37,390 nucleotides of DNA. Origin: Bacteroidales bacterium. GTDB lineage: Bacteria; Bacteroidota; Bacteroidia; Bacteroidales; JAIOZK01. Location of the stretch: contig JAIOZK010000034.1 in the NCBI GenBank assembly GCA_021740625.1, forward strand, positions 1 through 37,390, written 5' to 3'. Shown here in pieces: positions 1-9,299 of this stretch. Made by a program: the position numbers and the translations under genes. Position 1 is the first letter of the stretch; each line of letters begins with the position of its first letter. The notes beneath the pieces are model-generated. The model saw only the letters and a list, made by a program, of their open reading frames with translations. It made no database searches and was not told the DNA's origin.

Positions 1-144
1 GTAGGACAGGTAGTATACGATGCCACTGAAGTTGAAGAAACAACAGTGAAACTCGACGTATCTACTTATGAGTCCGGCGTATACTTCATCAAGGTAGAAA
101 CCGCCGAAGGACTGACAACAGAAAGAGTAACGGTTACAAGATAA
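1..144 (+). CDS. T9SS-secreted protein, C-terminal end only (partial)
   Basis: Frame 1 is open from the window edge to a TAA at 142-144 and encodes 47 residues. They form the last beta strands of a Por secretion system C-terminal sorting domain (TIGR04183 type): ESGVYFIKVET, then a short hairpin and a TER-V-TV tail. The domain directs export through the type IX secretion system and attachment to the cell surface. The segment aligns without gaps to 9061-9204, the end of the large T9SS protein downstream, at about 80% nucleotide identity (27 differences in 144 by hand count). The two are therefore paralogous, at least in this domain. The rest of the gene lies outside the window, so its catalytic or adhesive role is unknown. 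A hairpin terminator follows 28 bases after the stop. Confidence 0.9.
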   Translation, partial: VGQVVYDATEVEETTVKLDVSTYESGVYFIKVETAEGLTTERVTVTR

Positions 145-171
145 CCTTCTGCTCCATATTTTGCTCATAAG

Positions 172-207
172 AAAAAAGGGGAATCCGGATGGGTTCCCCT
201 TTTTTTT
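172..207 (+). terminator. Rho-independent terminator of the upstream T9SS gene
   Basis: GGGGAATCC at 178-186 pairs with GGGTTCCCC at 191-199 around a GGAT loop (one G-T wobble). It is preceded by six A and followed by eight T. The same stem recurs at 9233-9255 after the next T9SS gene. Confidence 0.9.
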
Positions 208-208
208 A

Positions 209-420
209 TTTTCTTAAAATGTTAAAAAATTTATATATTTTTAATCATAAGAAAATCAGGGCATAGAACACCATATTGGTCAAATAAAACCCTGAATCCT
301 TCTATTTATTCCAAAATATGATGCAACCATCTGAAATTAGAATTTGTCTGAACTGCAAAATGATCTTATGGATATTGACTTTAATTTTTTGTAAAATAAT
401 CAGAGTTAATGTTCGAAAGA
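209..420. other. AT-rich intergenic stretch, no gene seen
   Basis: The gap between the terminator and the promoter of the large T9SS gene is very AT-rich and holds no plausible reading frame. A weak inverted repeat, TCAGGG near 256 and CCCTGA near 290, brackets about 28 bases. I see no RNA gene or riboswitch that I recognise. Confidence 0.5.
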
Positions 421-450
421 TTTGCAAATTAACGAAAGTTGTTATATTTG
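421..450 (+). promoter_or_regulatory. Bacteroidota sigma-ABfr-type promoter for the 2898-residue T9SS protein
   Basis: TTTG at 421-424 (-33 element) is followed after 18 bases by TATATTTG at 443-450, which matches the -7 consensus TAnnTTTG. This predicts a transcript start near 457 and a leader of about 50 bases before the ATG at 508. Confidence 0.75.
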
Positions 451-507
451 CATTTGGATTTGAAAATTATAATTAACCTTTATTACTAATCTTAAATTAC
501 ACACCTT

Positions 508-3500
508 ATGAGTAAATTTACAAAAGTAAGTTTGTTGCTTCTGGTATTTCTGGTATCAGGAGTAGGTGTATTTGCACAGTCGCAGTACGAGATTTCCAAT
601 GAAAAGGAAAGAATGGCTGCTGAAATGCAAATGCTTCAAGAGAAGCATGGCCCTACAACGGTCGTGCCGCCCTCGAATGGAAGTCGCGCAACAGGTGACG
701 ATTGTTCTGATCCTATTGTTGTGAACATTCCTTCTGACCTTCCATTTTCAGATGTCGATCAAACGACATGTGGACGTGGAAACAATTACGATGCTACTTG
801 TTTGGGAAGTTATGATGGAGGTGAGGATGTTATTTATGAAATAACCCTCAGCGCGGATGCATCTTTGAGTTTTGCATTCGATCCACAAGGAACTACCTGG
901 ACTGGTATTGCATTGCTTGACGATTGTCCTGATGTAGGTAACTGCATCGTTTATGAAACCGGCTATTCCTCCGATCCGAGGGAACTGGTTGCAGACCTTA
1001 CAGCAGGAACATATTATTTTATGGCAGATACATGGCCCTCACCGGATTGTATCCCGAGTTTTAACCTGAATATCACCGAAGCAGGTGCTCCTCCGATTGC
1101 ATCATTCCCCTATTTTTATGACTTTGAAACAGGGATGTTTGCAAACGAAATGGAAGCCGTTGAAGCTGATGAGTCACATCTCGTTGTAAGTGATGAAGCT
1201 GGCTTTGGTTCAACCTATGGTGCCTTGTTTGATGGTGGTAGTTATTCCGGCTGGTCCGGAGGTTCTTCATCAACCACGCATGATCAGGCTTTCAATGACA
1301 ATACCGATCACATTGCTTCAATGAACATGATCGTTGAACCCAATGGCAGTGGTGACCTCATGCTAGAATTCGACCTGAAAGGTAATTACGGCTACGGAGC
1401 GAATTACTCCTGGTTCAGAGTACTGGTTGATGGTGTTGAAATTGCCGATATAAACGGAAATTCTTATTTCAATCCTGATAGTTACGATGGTGAAGGTGAG
1501 TTTGATCATATCGTTTATGACCTGACTCCTTACCAGGGATTGACAAGTTTTGAGCTGACTCTTCAATCTTCCTGTAAATACGAAATTGGTGGTTATCGCG
1601 ATGGTGATTACTGGATGGTTGATAATTTTGACCTTTACTTCCTGCAATTGGGAGATGTGGAAGGTTATACCTTTAATGGAGATGGTCTGATCGTTTCCGG
1701 TGCCTCTGTTGCAATTGAGGATGTTAACCAAACCCTTTCGGGTTCAGATGGTTATTACCTCCTTACTGGTATTCCAACAGGTCCACAGGACTTGCTGGCC
1801 TGGAAAGATGGCTACAACCTGGTAACCTATCCTGTTAATATTATCGGCAATGATGTTATTTATCAGGATATTACTTTGACTCAGCCAACCATGATCATCA
1901 ATCCCTTGCAGTTGGACGAAACCCTCAATCCGAATGAATTTCTGGAATCAAGTCTGGGTATTCTGAACAATGGTGATGGTCCGTTGGATTGGACTGCTGT
2001 TATCGAATATAATGATGATGGTGATGCTGCCAACGGAATCAGTATTCCGAAATTCCAGGGAAGCATCAACCATTCAGAACCCGATGCAGGATTGGCACCT
2101 GTTGATCCTGAAGGTCCTACTGGTGGAAGCGCTTTGAGAGGATCCGTAATTTTCGGACAGGAAGCGCTTGCCAATAATTTCATCGATTTTGATGTTGATG
2201 ATGTATCCAACTATTCTGTTGTCGGACCTTATACAGGAAGCGACTTTGTTAGTGGTATGGCTTTCCCCATCGGCGATGAGGAAAATGCTTATGCAACTGT
2301 GTACAACAGTACCACACTTTACATGGTGGAACGTTCTTCAGGAACAATGACAACAATAGGAAATATGGCTGGAGCCGTTTCCTTCAATGATATTACAATT
2401 GATCCGACAGATGGTACTTTGTACGCAACTGACGGAACAAATCTTTACACAATTGATCCTTCGGCACCCTCAGCAACCAATATTGGTGCACACGTGAATG
2501 CTGATCTCATGATCGGTATTGCATGTGATGCCGCAGGAGACCTCTGGGCCTTTGATATTGGCAATGATGAGTTTTATTCGGTTGACAAAGCTTCTGGTGT
2601 TGCTACTTCTATCGGCTCCATCGGATTTGATGCAAACTATGCACAATCCATGTTTTATGATGCCGATGCAGATGTGATTACACTGGCTGCCTACAACCTA
2701 TCAACTTCAGCCGCTGAGATCCGTGCCGTTGATGTTACAACCGGTAACACAACCATGCTGAGCTCTGCAAGCGGTAACGAAATTACAGGTTCTGCTATGC
2801 CTGTTGGACCTGCAGGTGGCGGTGGCTGGCTCAGCCTCGGGCAATACCAGGGGAATGTTCTCCCAAGTGGTGGTACATTCAACCTGCCGGTATATTTTGA
2901 TGCTACTGGTTTTGAAGCCGGTGATTATGTAACCGCAGATATTATATTCACTTCTTCACCCGATGTGGGTACCATTACAATTCCCGTTTCTATGACAGTT
3001 ATTGGAGATCCTCTTACACCTCCCGAAAATCTGGAAGCAACACTTGTTAGCCAGGCTACCGGTCAAGTAGATCTCACATGGGAATATAATAGTGACCTGG
3101 CTTTCCAATACTTCAGGGTTGAGAGAGATGGGGTATATATTGGATCTACAACCGATTTGTCTTTTACAGACATGCCTCCGGAATATGGTACATATTGTTA
3201 TACTGTAAAAGCAGTTTATGACGAAGGTACTTCTGCTCCGGCAGGTCCCGAATGTGTCGACTGGTTGGTTCCGGATCTTTGCTATGCACCTGCCAATCCC
3301 GAAGAATGGGTTTGGGAAGGATATACAGAAAACGTTGACCTCACACTCGAAAACTGTGGCGAAGGTATCCTGGAATTTTCATTCCCCGAATACGTTGCTC
3401 TTGACCTGCTCAATGATCCCAACATCAAACAAAATCAAACAGGTGATCCTTTTGCAGGACAAGACCTTACAGTTGAAAAGGGACAGAATGATCCCCGTGA

Positions 3501-6500
3501 AGGACAAGGATATCCTATCGTACTGGGTGCCGGTGGCCCCGATGATTTCGGCTATCTCTGGATTGATAGTGACGAAACAGGTGGACCCAACTTTAACTGG
3601 ATCGACATTTCAGCTACTGGTACTGAAGTTACAGGCTTGAGCGACGATAACCATGTTGGACCTTACCCAATTGGTTTTGACTTCCCATTCTATGGCGAAG
3701 ATAAATCTCAATTCTGGGTAAATTCAAACGGTACAATCTCGTTTATCGATGAGTATATTTCACTGAGTAACCAATCAATTCCTACAGGAAGTTCATCAGA
3801 CAATGACTTTATTGCATGGTTCTGGGATGATATGGACCCGGTTGGCTCAAATGTGTATTACGAAGTTGTAGACGGAAAATTGGTTATACAGTTTGATCAT
3901 TATTATGAGTATCCTGACGGAGGTGAATGGGTAGACGCTCAGATGATCCTTTATCCTTCAGGACAGATCAAAATTCAATATGATTATTTCGAACCTGGTT
4001 TCGACATGGACGGTATGACAATTGGTATTCAGTCATCCGATCCTGACCTCGGACTTCAGGTTGCTTACAATACAGAATATGCACACGACGGACTGGCATT
4101 GCTTTTCGACCTGCCGGCTCAATTCATTGTTGATGTTGAACCCGCAACAGGTTTCATTGGCTCAGGCCAGACCAAAGATATCGTTATGACATACAGTGCC
4201 GAGAATTACGGTCCTGGTACATATAACGAAGATCTTGAAATTCATTCAGATGCATTGCCACCGAATGATGTGGTATTTGTTCCGAATACAATGCATGTAT
4301 ACACACCTGCACAATTTGCCGGACAGGTAACAGATGCAAACACCGGTGCCCCGATCGAAGGCGCAGTTGTTACAGCTACATTCCTGCCTGATCCTGATAT
4401 CACATTCTCAACATCTACTGATCCCAACGGTGATTATTCTGTCATTGTTGACCCGGGTGATTATGATGTTGAATTTGCCAAAGCAGGTTATCAAAATATT
4501 ACAGTAGCTGATACAAACGCTGCAGAAGGTGTTGTTACACCGATCGACCTGGCGATGTACGAAGAACTCTACAAACCAGGTATGGTAACAGCCACAGTAA
4601 ATGATGATGATACGGAATGTCTGGTTGAATGGACCTTACCATGGGGCCCCTATGAGGTTCTTTATGATGACGGTTCAGCAGACGATTTCCTCGTATACAG
4701 TGTGACCGGAAATGCACATGCTGTTAAATTCACCCCTGCAGGTTATCCTGCAACCATTGCCGGTGGATCAGTATATGTAGGCGACGGTTCATTCCCGGTA
4801 GGTTCCGATTTCATGGGATCCACTTTTGGAATGGCTGTAATCGATGATGACGGAACAGACGGCATGCCCGGAACAGTTCTGGATTCAATCGAAGTTGTAG
4901 TCGATAACTATGGCTGGATCACATTTGGTGACCTGAGCGCAACCATCGATGATGGTGAATTCTACCTGGCAATGTTCCAGGGCTCGGTTCCTCCGAATGC
5001 TGCTCCCATCGGTATCGACCAGTCTATGCCAACTGTGTACCGCAGTTATTCATATATTGCTTCAGCCGATATGTGGTCACTTTCCGCATACCAGGATTTC
5101 ATGATCCGTGCAATTGTCAGTGGACCGCAATCAGGCGACAATGTTGTGATGAACAGCGAAACTGTTTATCCTCCAAAAGCAGTATATGAACATTATATTG
5201 CTACTGGTAAACCCAATGGTATACCCGGTACAGTGAAATCAGGAGAAATGCGCCCTGCAAATGATTACGCAATCGAAGGTGGACGTGATGCTACCGGCTA
5301 CAAAGTTGCACGCTTCAGCGGTTTCAATCCTGATAATACACCAACCGAAGGTGATACTTCTGTACTTCAGAACAATACTTCTGCCTTGAGTTATAATGAT
5401 GCAGCCTTTGGCGGCCTTCCCGAGGGATGGTATGCTTATGGCGTGGCAGCCCGTTACGACCAGGGAGGAAACGTATGGAGTGATTATGCCATCAGTAACA
5501 TTGTAGGTCATCTGAAAGAAGTTGCTGTAACCGTAAACGTTACAACAACTGATGGCTCGATAGCCGACAGTGTGGAAATCATCCTGACTGGCCTTGAATA
5601 TCCTTATGAAGTATATACAGCACTGACAGATGAAAGTGCCACACATACTTTCGATCCTGTATGGAAAGGTTTTTATGACCTCTGGGTATACAAACCCGGT
5701 TATGAAGCTGCCTTGTATGAAAATGAATGGATCAATGAAGATAAGATCTATGATGTTGTATTGGGTGAGAAGAAATATGCTCCTTTCAACCTCTATGTGG
5801 ATCCGTTAACTTCAATTGCTACCTGGAATGAACCTAGAATAACTGCATTGAGAGAGAATTTCGAAGGTGAGATGTTTCCGCCCGAGGGCTGGACTTCTTC
5901 AACCAATAGTTGTGGCTGGTTCCGTACCGAAGATGGCAGCAGTGATAGTTGGACCATCCCCGCATGGGACAGCTATTATGCAGTAGCTAACGATGATGCT
6001 TGTGGAAGTGGTGAAGACGGTAGCGTTGACTATCTGATCACTCCAGCCATGGATCTGAGAGAAACCGGTGGTTATTCACTGAAGTTTGATCAGTTCTTTG
6101 ATGGAGCATTCGGTCAGATGGCCATTGTAGAATACAGCCTCGACGGCGGTGCTACATGGGAAGTACTGGAAAACATGAGCCCGACAGCCGGAGAATGGAC
6201 AAGTGAAGAGATTGATCTCTCACAGTGGTCTGGCGACTGGAACATCCCGAACATCTGGATTGCATTCCACGCTGATGACGGCGGAGAATGGGCATCCGGT
6301 TGGGCCATCGATAATGTTGAAGTATCGGTTGGCAGCGACGGTGACTGGCCTCCAATGGGATATCATGTATTCCTGGATGACGCCTTCATCGCAGAAGTAC
6401 AGGAAGAAACATACACATACCTGAACCTCGTATACGGAACTGAATACACAGCAAGTGTAGGAGCATTGTATACTTCAGGCCTCTCAGAAAAGGATTATTA

Positions 6501-9204
6501 TACCTTTACTTCAGAATGGCTGTATCCTCCGGAAAATCTGGTTGGAGCAACATACGACAATGCCGTACATTTGATCTGGGATCCTCCATGTGCACCCTGG
6601 TTTGACGTGCTGTCAAGCGGACCGCGTGAGGAACACCCGAATCCGAATACGGAAGCATCACCCGTTTACAGGGAAATCAAGAATAACTATCCTGGCGCAA
6701 GAGACCTTTGGGATACACAATTTGAATTCCCCTGTGGAGATGCATCCGGTGAAGCAGGTATCGAATCTGATGGTAACTATATTTATACAACCAAGTGGAA
6801 TGCAGGAAACGGAACCTTCTTCCGCTACGAACTCGACGGAACCTTCCTGGGATCCTTCGTAGTATCCGGCGGAGCAATGGATATTCGTGACCTTGCATAC
6901 GACGGTGAATTATTCTGGGGCAGTAATGCCGGAACCACCGTATGGGGCATGAACTTCGACGACGAGATCGTGGAAGAAACAGTCAATGCTCCTGTAGCTG
7001 CACGTGCTATTGCATACGACGGAGACTTTGATGGTTTCTGGGCCAACAACTGGGATACAGAAATCACACTCTTCGATAAAGACGGTGTAACACTGAATAG
7101 CTTTGCAGTAGGTAGCTTTGGTAGCTATTACGGCTTTGCCTGGGATGAACAGCTTACGGGCGGACCATACCTGTATGGATTCAGCCAGAGTGGCAGTGGT
7201 GCTGTAATCGTTGAGATGGAAATTGCCACAGGAATGGAAACCGGTGTTACTTATGATGCTATCGGTTTCAGTACGACAGGAACTGGTCTTGCTGGTGGTC
7301 TTGCCATCACATCAGGCATAGTACCTGACAAACGTACCCTGCTTGGTATTGTACAGAACGAAACCATCTTCGGACTTGAGTTTGGAGACGGTGGAGGTAC
7401 ACCTACCCAGTGCAGCACGCCCGACAATGTGATCGGTTTCAATGTATACCGTAACGGAGAATTCCAGGAGTATGTAGAATACTTCGGTGAAGAACAGGTA
7501 GACTGGTGGCAGTACGAACTGATGCCGGCCTGTTACGATTACAGTGTAACTGCTGTATACGACCTGAGTCCTTACGGACAGTTTGGCGAAGAAGGCGAAT
7601 CCATGGAAGAAGGACCAGCTACAATCTGTGTATCTTACGGATTCCCGCTGCCATTCATGGAAGACTGGGAAGCCGGTACTTTCGAAGACAAAAACTGGGA
7701 AGTACAGTGTGAAAACTGGGATATCAGTTCAGTGATCGGAAACGACGGTAGCTCAGCCACATTCCAGTGGGATCCTGTACAGGAGAACTACGACTGTGGT
7801 ATTGTTACCTATCCATTGCTTGGCAATGATGTGATCGACGGTGATATTTACCTAGACTTTGATCTTAAGATCGACGACAGGTTCGATACCGTAACCACAG
7901 AATTGATGACCATCCGTGTATGGGCCGATGGCGAATGGACAGACATTACATCCTTTGCAGCCGAAGGCGACATGGATTGGGAATCACATCATATTGATAT
8001 TTCGGGTCCTGCCAAGGGCAATGATTTCCGTGTAGGCTTCTTTGCCAACGGAGAAAGTTCCCTGAACATTGATGGCTGGTACATCGATAACGTACATATC
8101 TATCAGCTTTGTGCAGAACCCTTTGACCTGACAAGCGATAAGGTGTACGAAACACAGGATATGGGCGTAGTAGAATTGAACTGGGTATCACCCGGAGCCA
8201 CCGTACAGGAATGGATTTCCTATAACGACGGTACTTTCGAAAATGCAATTGCATCTACCGAAGGCGGCGCCGGACTGGCTCAGATGTTTACACCGGATGA
8301 ATATCCTGTAACCATCACAGAAGTACGTTACTTTAACAGTTCATTCGAACAGTACATGCAGGAAAATGAGATCTGGATCCTGGCTGGCGACGGTGAAACC
8401 GTGCTGGCAGGACCTTACTATGTGGAAGATGGCCCGGCAGATGACTGGGTAAATGTTGACATTGATGATGTAACACTCAATGAAGGTACCTTCATGGTAG
8501 CAACATTCAATGTAAATGCCGGCGGACCTTACGTAGGTATGGACGACAGTTTCTATGATGGCTCATTGTACTTTGGTGCAATCGGAGACCTCACAGAAAT
8601 GGGAGAATTCGGATACTTCTATGTAGGAAGTCACGAAGCACTGGTTGAATATGAAATGGGCGACAATGTAGTTGTCAACTCAGTTCTGACAGCACCCCAG
8701 GCTTCGAACAACAACCAGATTTCCAACATTAGCTTGTCAGGCACAGCAGCAACAGCTCCTGCACCTGCAAGCAGGGATCTGACCGGATACAACATCTGGA
8801 GAAACGATGAGCTGATTGCCAGCAACTGGCCTGATGTAACATACAACGATACGGTTTATGATGCAAATGAATATTGCTATTACATCAGCGCGGTATATGA
8901 TCAATGCGAATCCGATACAGTGGGTTACGTTTGCGAAACCTTCTACACAAATATAGAAGACCCGACAAGCGGCGTACTGGATATTTATCCAAACCCGACC
9001 AAGGATAACGTAACGATCGAATCCCCGGCAGCCATCGAAAGGATTACCGTGATGAACTACGTTGGACAGGTAGTATACGACGCCACTGAGGTAGAAGAAA
9101 CCACAGTGAAGTTAGACGTATCAGCCTACGAATCCGGTGTATATTTCATCAAGGTAGAAACCGAAGATGGAATGACAACAGAGAGAATTACAGTGGCTAA
9201 ATAA
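508..9204 (+). CDS. Giant multidomain T9SS-secreted surface protein (adhesin-like)
   Basis: This 2898-residue secreted protein opens with a signal peptide (MSKFTK, then a LLLLVFLVSG core, cleavage after VFAQ) and ends in a T9SS type A sorting domain (about 2823-2898, starting LDIYPNPTKDN). In between I see: a PPC-like beta domain (about 64-190); MAM/cleaved-adhesin-like jelly rolls (about 200-380, 1781-1940 and 2381-2532, with FEGEMFPPEGW and A-IDNVEV signatures); carboxypeptidase-regulatory-like domains (about 380-455 and 1271-1335); two propeller-like tracts rich in YDG/SDG turns (about 577-770 and 2080-2290); and fibronectin type III domains (one at about 838-918). The cleaved-adhesin modules resemble those of gingipain/hemagglutinin proteins, which supports a role in surface binding. 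I see no catalytic motif. It is flanked by its own promoter and terminator, so it is probably monocistronic. The ligand cannot be read from sequence. Confidence 0.9.
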   Translation: MSKFTKVSLLLLVFLVSGVGVFAQSQYEISNEKERMAAEMQMLQEKHGPTTVVPPSNGSRATGDDCSDPIVVNIPSDLPFSDVDQTTCGRGNNYDATCLGSYDGGEDVIYEITLSADASLSFAFDPQGTTWTGIALLDDCPDVGNCIVYETGYSSDPRELVADLTAGTYYFMADTWPSPDCIPSFNLNITEAGAPPIASFPYFYDFETGMFANEMEAVEADESHLVVSDEAGFGSTYGALFDGGSYSGWSGGSSSTTHDQAFNDNTDHIASMNMIVEPNGSGDLMLEFDLKGNYGYGANYSWFRVLVDGVEIADINGNSYFNPDSYDGEGEFDHIVYDLTPYQGLTSFELTLQSSCKYEIGGYRDGDYWMVDNFDLYFLQLGDVEGYTFNGDGLIVSGASVAIEDVNQTLSGSDGYYLLTGIPTGPQDLLAWKDGYNLVTYPVNIIGNDVIYQDITLTQPTMIINPLQLDETLNPNEFLESSLGILNNGDGPLDWTAVIEYNDDGDAANGISIPKFQGSINHSEPDAGLAPVDPEGPTGGSALRGSVIFGQEALANNFIDFDVDDVSNYSVVGPYTGSDFVSGMAFPIGDEENAYATVYNSTTLYMVERSSGTMTTIGNMAGAVSFNDITIDPTDGTLYATDGTNLYTIDPSAPSATNIGAHVNADLMIGIACDAAGDLWAFDIGNDEFYSVDKASGVATSIGSIGFDANYAQSMFYDADADVITLAAYNLSTSAAEIRAVDVTTGNTTMLSSASGNEITGSAMPVGPAGGGGWLSLGQYQGNVLPSGGTFNLPVYFDATGFEAGDYVTADIIFTSSPDVGTITIPVSMTVIGDPLTPPENLEATLVSQATGQVDLTWEYNSDLAFQYFRVERDGVYIGSTTDLSFTDMPPEYGTYCYTVKAVYDEGTSAPAGPECVDWLVPDLCYAPANPEEWVWEGYTENVDLTLENCGEGILEFSFPEYVALDLLNDPNIKQNQTGDPFAGQDLTVEKGQNDPREGQGYPIVLGAGGPDDFGYLWIDSDETGGPNFNWIDISATGTEVTGLSDDNHVGPYPIGFDFPFYGEDKSQFWVNSNGTISFIDEYISLSNQSIPTGSSSDNDFIAWFWDDMDPVGSNVYYEVVDGKLVIQFDHYYEYPDGGEWVDAQMILYPSGQIKIQYDYFEPGFDMDGMTIGIQSSDPDLGLQVAYNTEYAHDGLALLFDLPAQFIVDVEPATGFIGSGQTKDIVMTYSAENYGPGTYNEDLEIHSDALPPNDVVFVPNTMHVYTPAQFAGQVTDANTGAPIEGAVVTATFLPDPDITFSTSTDPNGDYSVIVDPGDYDVEFAKAGYQNITVADTNAAEGVVTPIDLAMYEELYKPGMVTATVNDDDTECLVEWTLPWGPYEVLYDDGSADDFLVYSVTGNAHAVKFTPAGYPATIAGGSVYVGDGSFPVGSDFMGSTFGMAVIDDDGTDGMPGTVLDSIEVVVDNYGWITFGDLSATIDDGEFYLAMFQGSVPPNAAPIGIDQSMPTVYRSYSYIASADMWSLSAYQDFMIRAIVSGPQSGDNVVMNSETVYPPKAVYEHYIATGKPNGIPGTVKSGEMRPANDYAIEGGRDATGYKVARFSGFNPDNTPTEGDTSVLQNNTSALSYNDAAFGGLPEGWYAYGVAARYDQGGNVWSDYAISNIVGHLKEVAVTVNVTTTDGSIADSVEIILTGLEYPYEVYTALTDESATHTFDPVWKGFYDLWVYKPGYEAALYENEWINEDKIYDVVLGEKKYAPFNLYVDPLTSIATWNEPRITALRENFEGEMFPPEGWTSSTNSCGWFRTEDGSSDSWTIPAWDSYYAVANDDACGSGEDGSVDYLITPAMDLRETGGYSLKFDQFFDGAFGQMAIVEYSLDGGATWEVLENMSPTAGEWTSEEIDLSQWSGDWNIPNIWIAFHADDGGEWASGWAIDNVEVSVGSDGDWPPMGYHVFLDDAFIAEVQEETYTYLNLVYGTEYTASVGALYTSGLSEKDYYTFTSEWLYPPENLVGATYDNAVHLIWDPPCAPWFDVLSSGPREEHPNPNTEASPVYREIKNNYPGARDLWDTQFEFPCGDASGEAGIESDGNYIYTTKWNAGNGTFFRYELDGTFLGSFVVSGGAMDIRDLAYDGELFWGSNAGTTVWGMNFDDEIVEETVNAPVAARAIAYDGDFDGFWANNWDTEITLFDKDGVTLNSFAVGSFGSYYGFAWDEQLTGGPYLYGFSQSGSGAVIVEMEIATGMETGVTYDAIGFSTTGTGLAGGLAITSGIVPDKRTLLGIVQNETIFGLEFGDGGGTPTQCSTPDNVIGFNVYRNGEFQEYVEYFGEEQVDWWQYELMPACYDYSVTAVYDLSPYGQFGEEGESMEEGPATICVSYGFPLPFMEDWEAGTFEDKNWEVQCENWDISSVIGNDGSSATFQWDPVQENYDCGIVTYPLLGNDVIDGDIYLDFDLKIDDRFDTVTTELMTIRVWADGEWTDITSFAAEGDMDWESHHIDISGPAKGNDFRVGFFANGESSLNIDGWYIDNVHIYQLCAEPFDLTSDKVYETQDMGVVELNWVSPGATVQEWISYNDGTFENAIASTEGGAGLAQMFTPDEYPVTITEVRYFNSSFEQYMQENEIWILAGDGETVLAGPYYVEDGPADDWVNVDIDDVTLNEGTFMVATFNVNAGGPYVGMDDSFYDGSLYFGAIGDLTEMGEFGYFYVGSHEALVEYEMGDNVVVNSVLTAPQASNNNQISNISLSGTAATAPAPASRDLTGYNIWRNDELIASNWPDVTYNDTVYDANEYCYYISAVYDQCESDTVGYVCETFYTNIEDPTSGVLDIYPNPTKDNVTIESPAAIERITVMNYVGQVVYDATEVEETTVKLDVSAYESGVYFIKVETEDGMTTERITVAK

Positions 9205-9228
9205 AGCCTGTAAATCATATAATTTCAC

Positions 9229-9261
9229 AAAAGGGGAATCCCATGCGGGTTCCCCTTTTTT
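9229..9261 (+). terminator. Rho-independent terminator after the giant T9SS gene
   Basis: AAAAGGGGAATCCC (9229-9242) pairs with GGGTTCCCCTTTTTT (9247-9261) across a short ATGC loop. The stem is nearly the same as that at 178-199. It contains the ATG at 9243, which is therefore unlikely to start the next gene. Confidence 0.9.
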
Positions 9262-9274
9262 CATTCTATTCCTT

Positions 9275-9282
9275 TATCTTTG
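9275..9282 (+). promoter_or_regulatory. -7 promoter box of the ABC-F gene
   Basis: TATCTTTG matches TAnnTTTG and lies 17 bases before the ATG at 9300, immediately after the preceding terminator. No convincing -33 TTG is visible. Confidence 0.6.
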
Positions 9283-9299
9283 TGCCTCCATTTGCTATT

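Noticed and set aside
9243-9299. N-terminal extension of the ABC-F protein (start at 9243)
   Set aside because: The ATG lies in the loop of a Rho-independent terminator and upstream of the -7 box; the added residues are not family-like.
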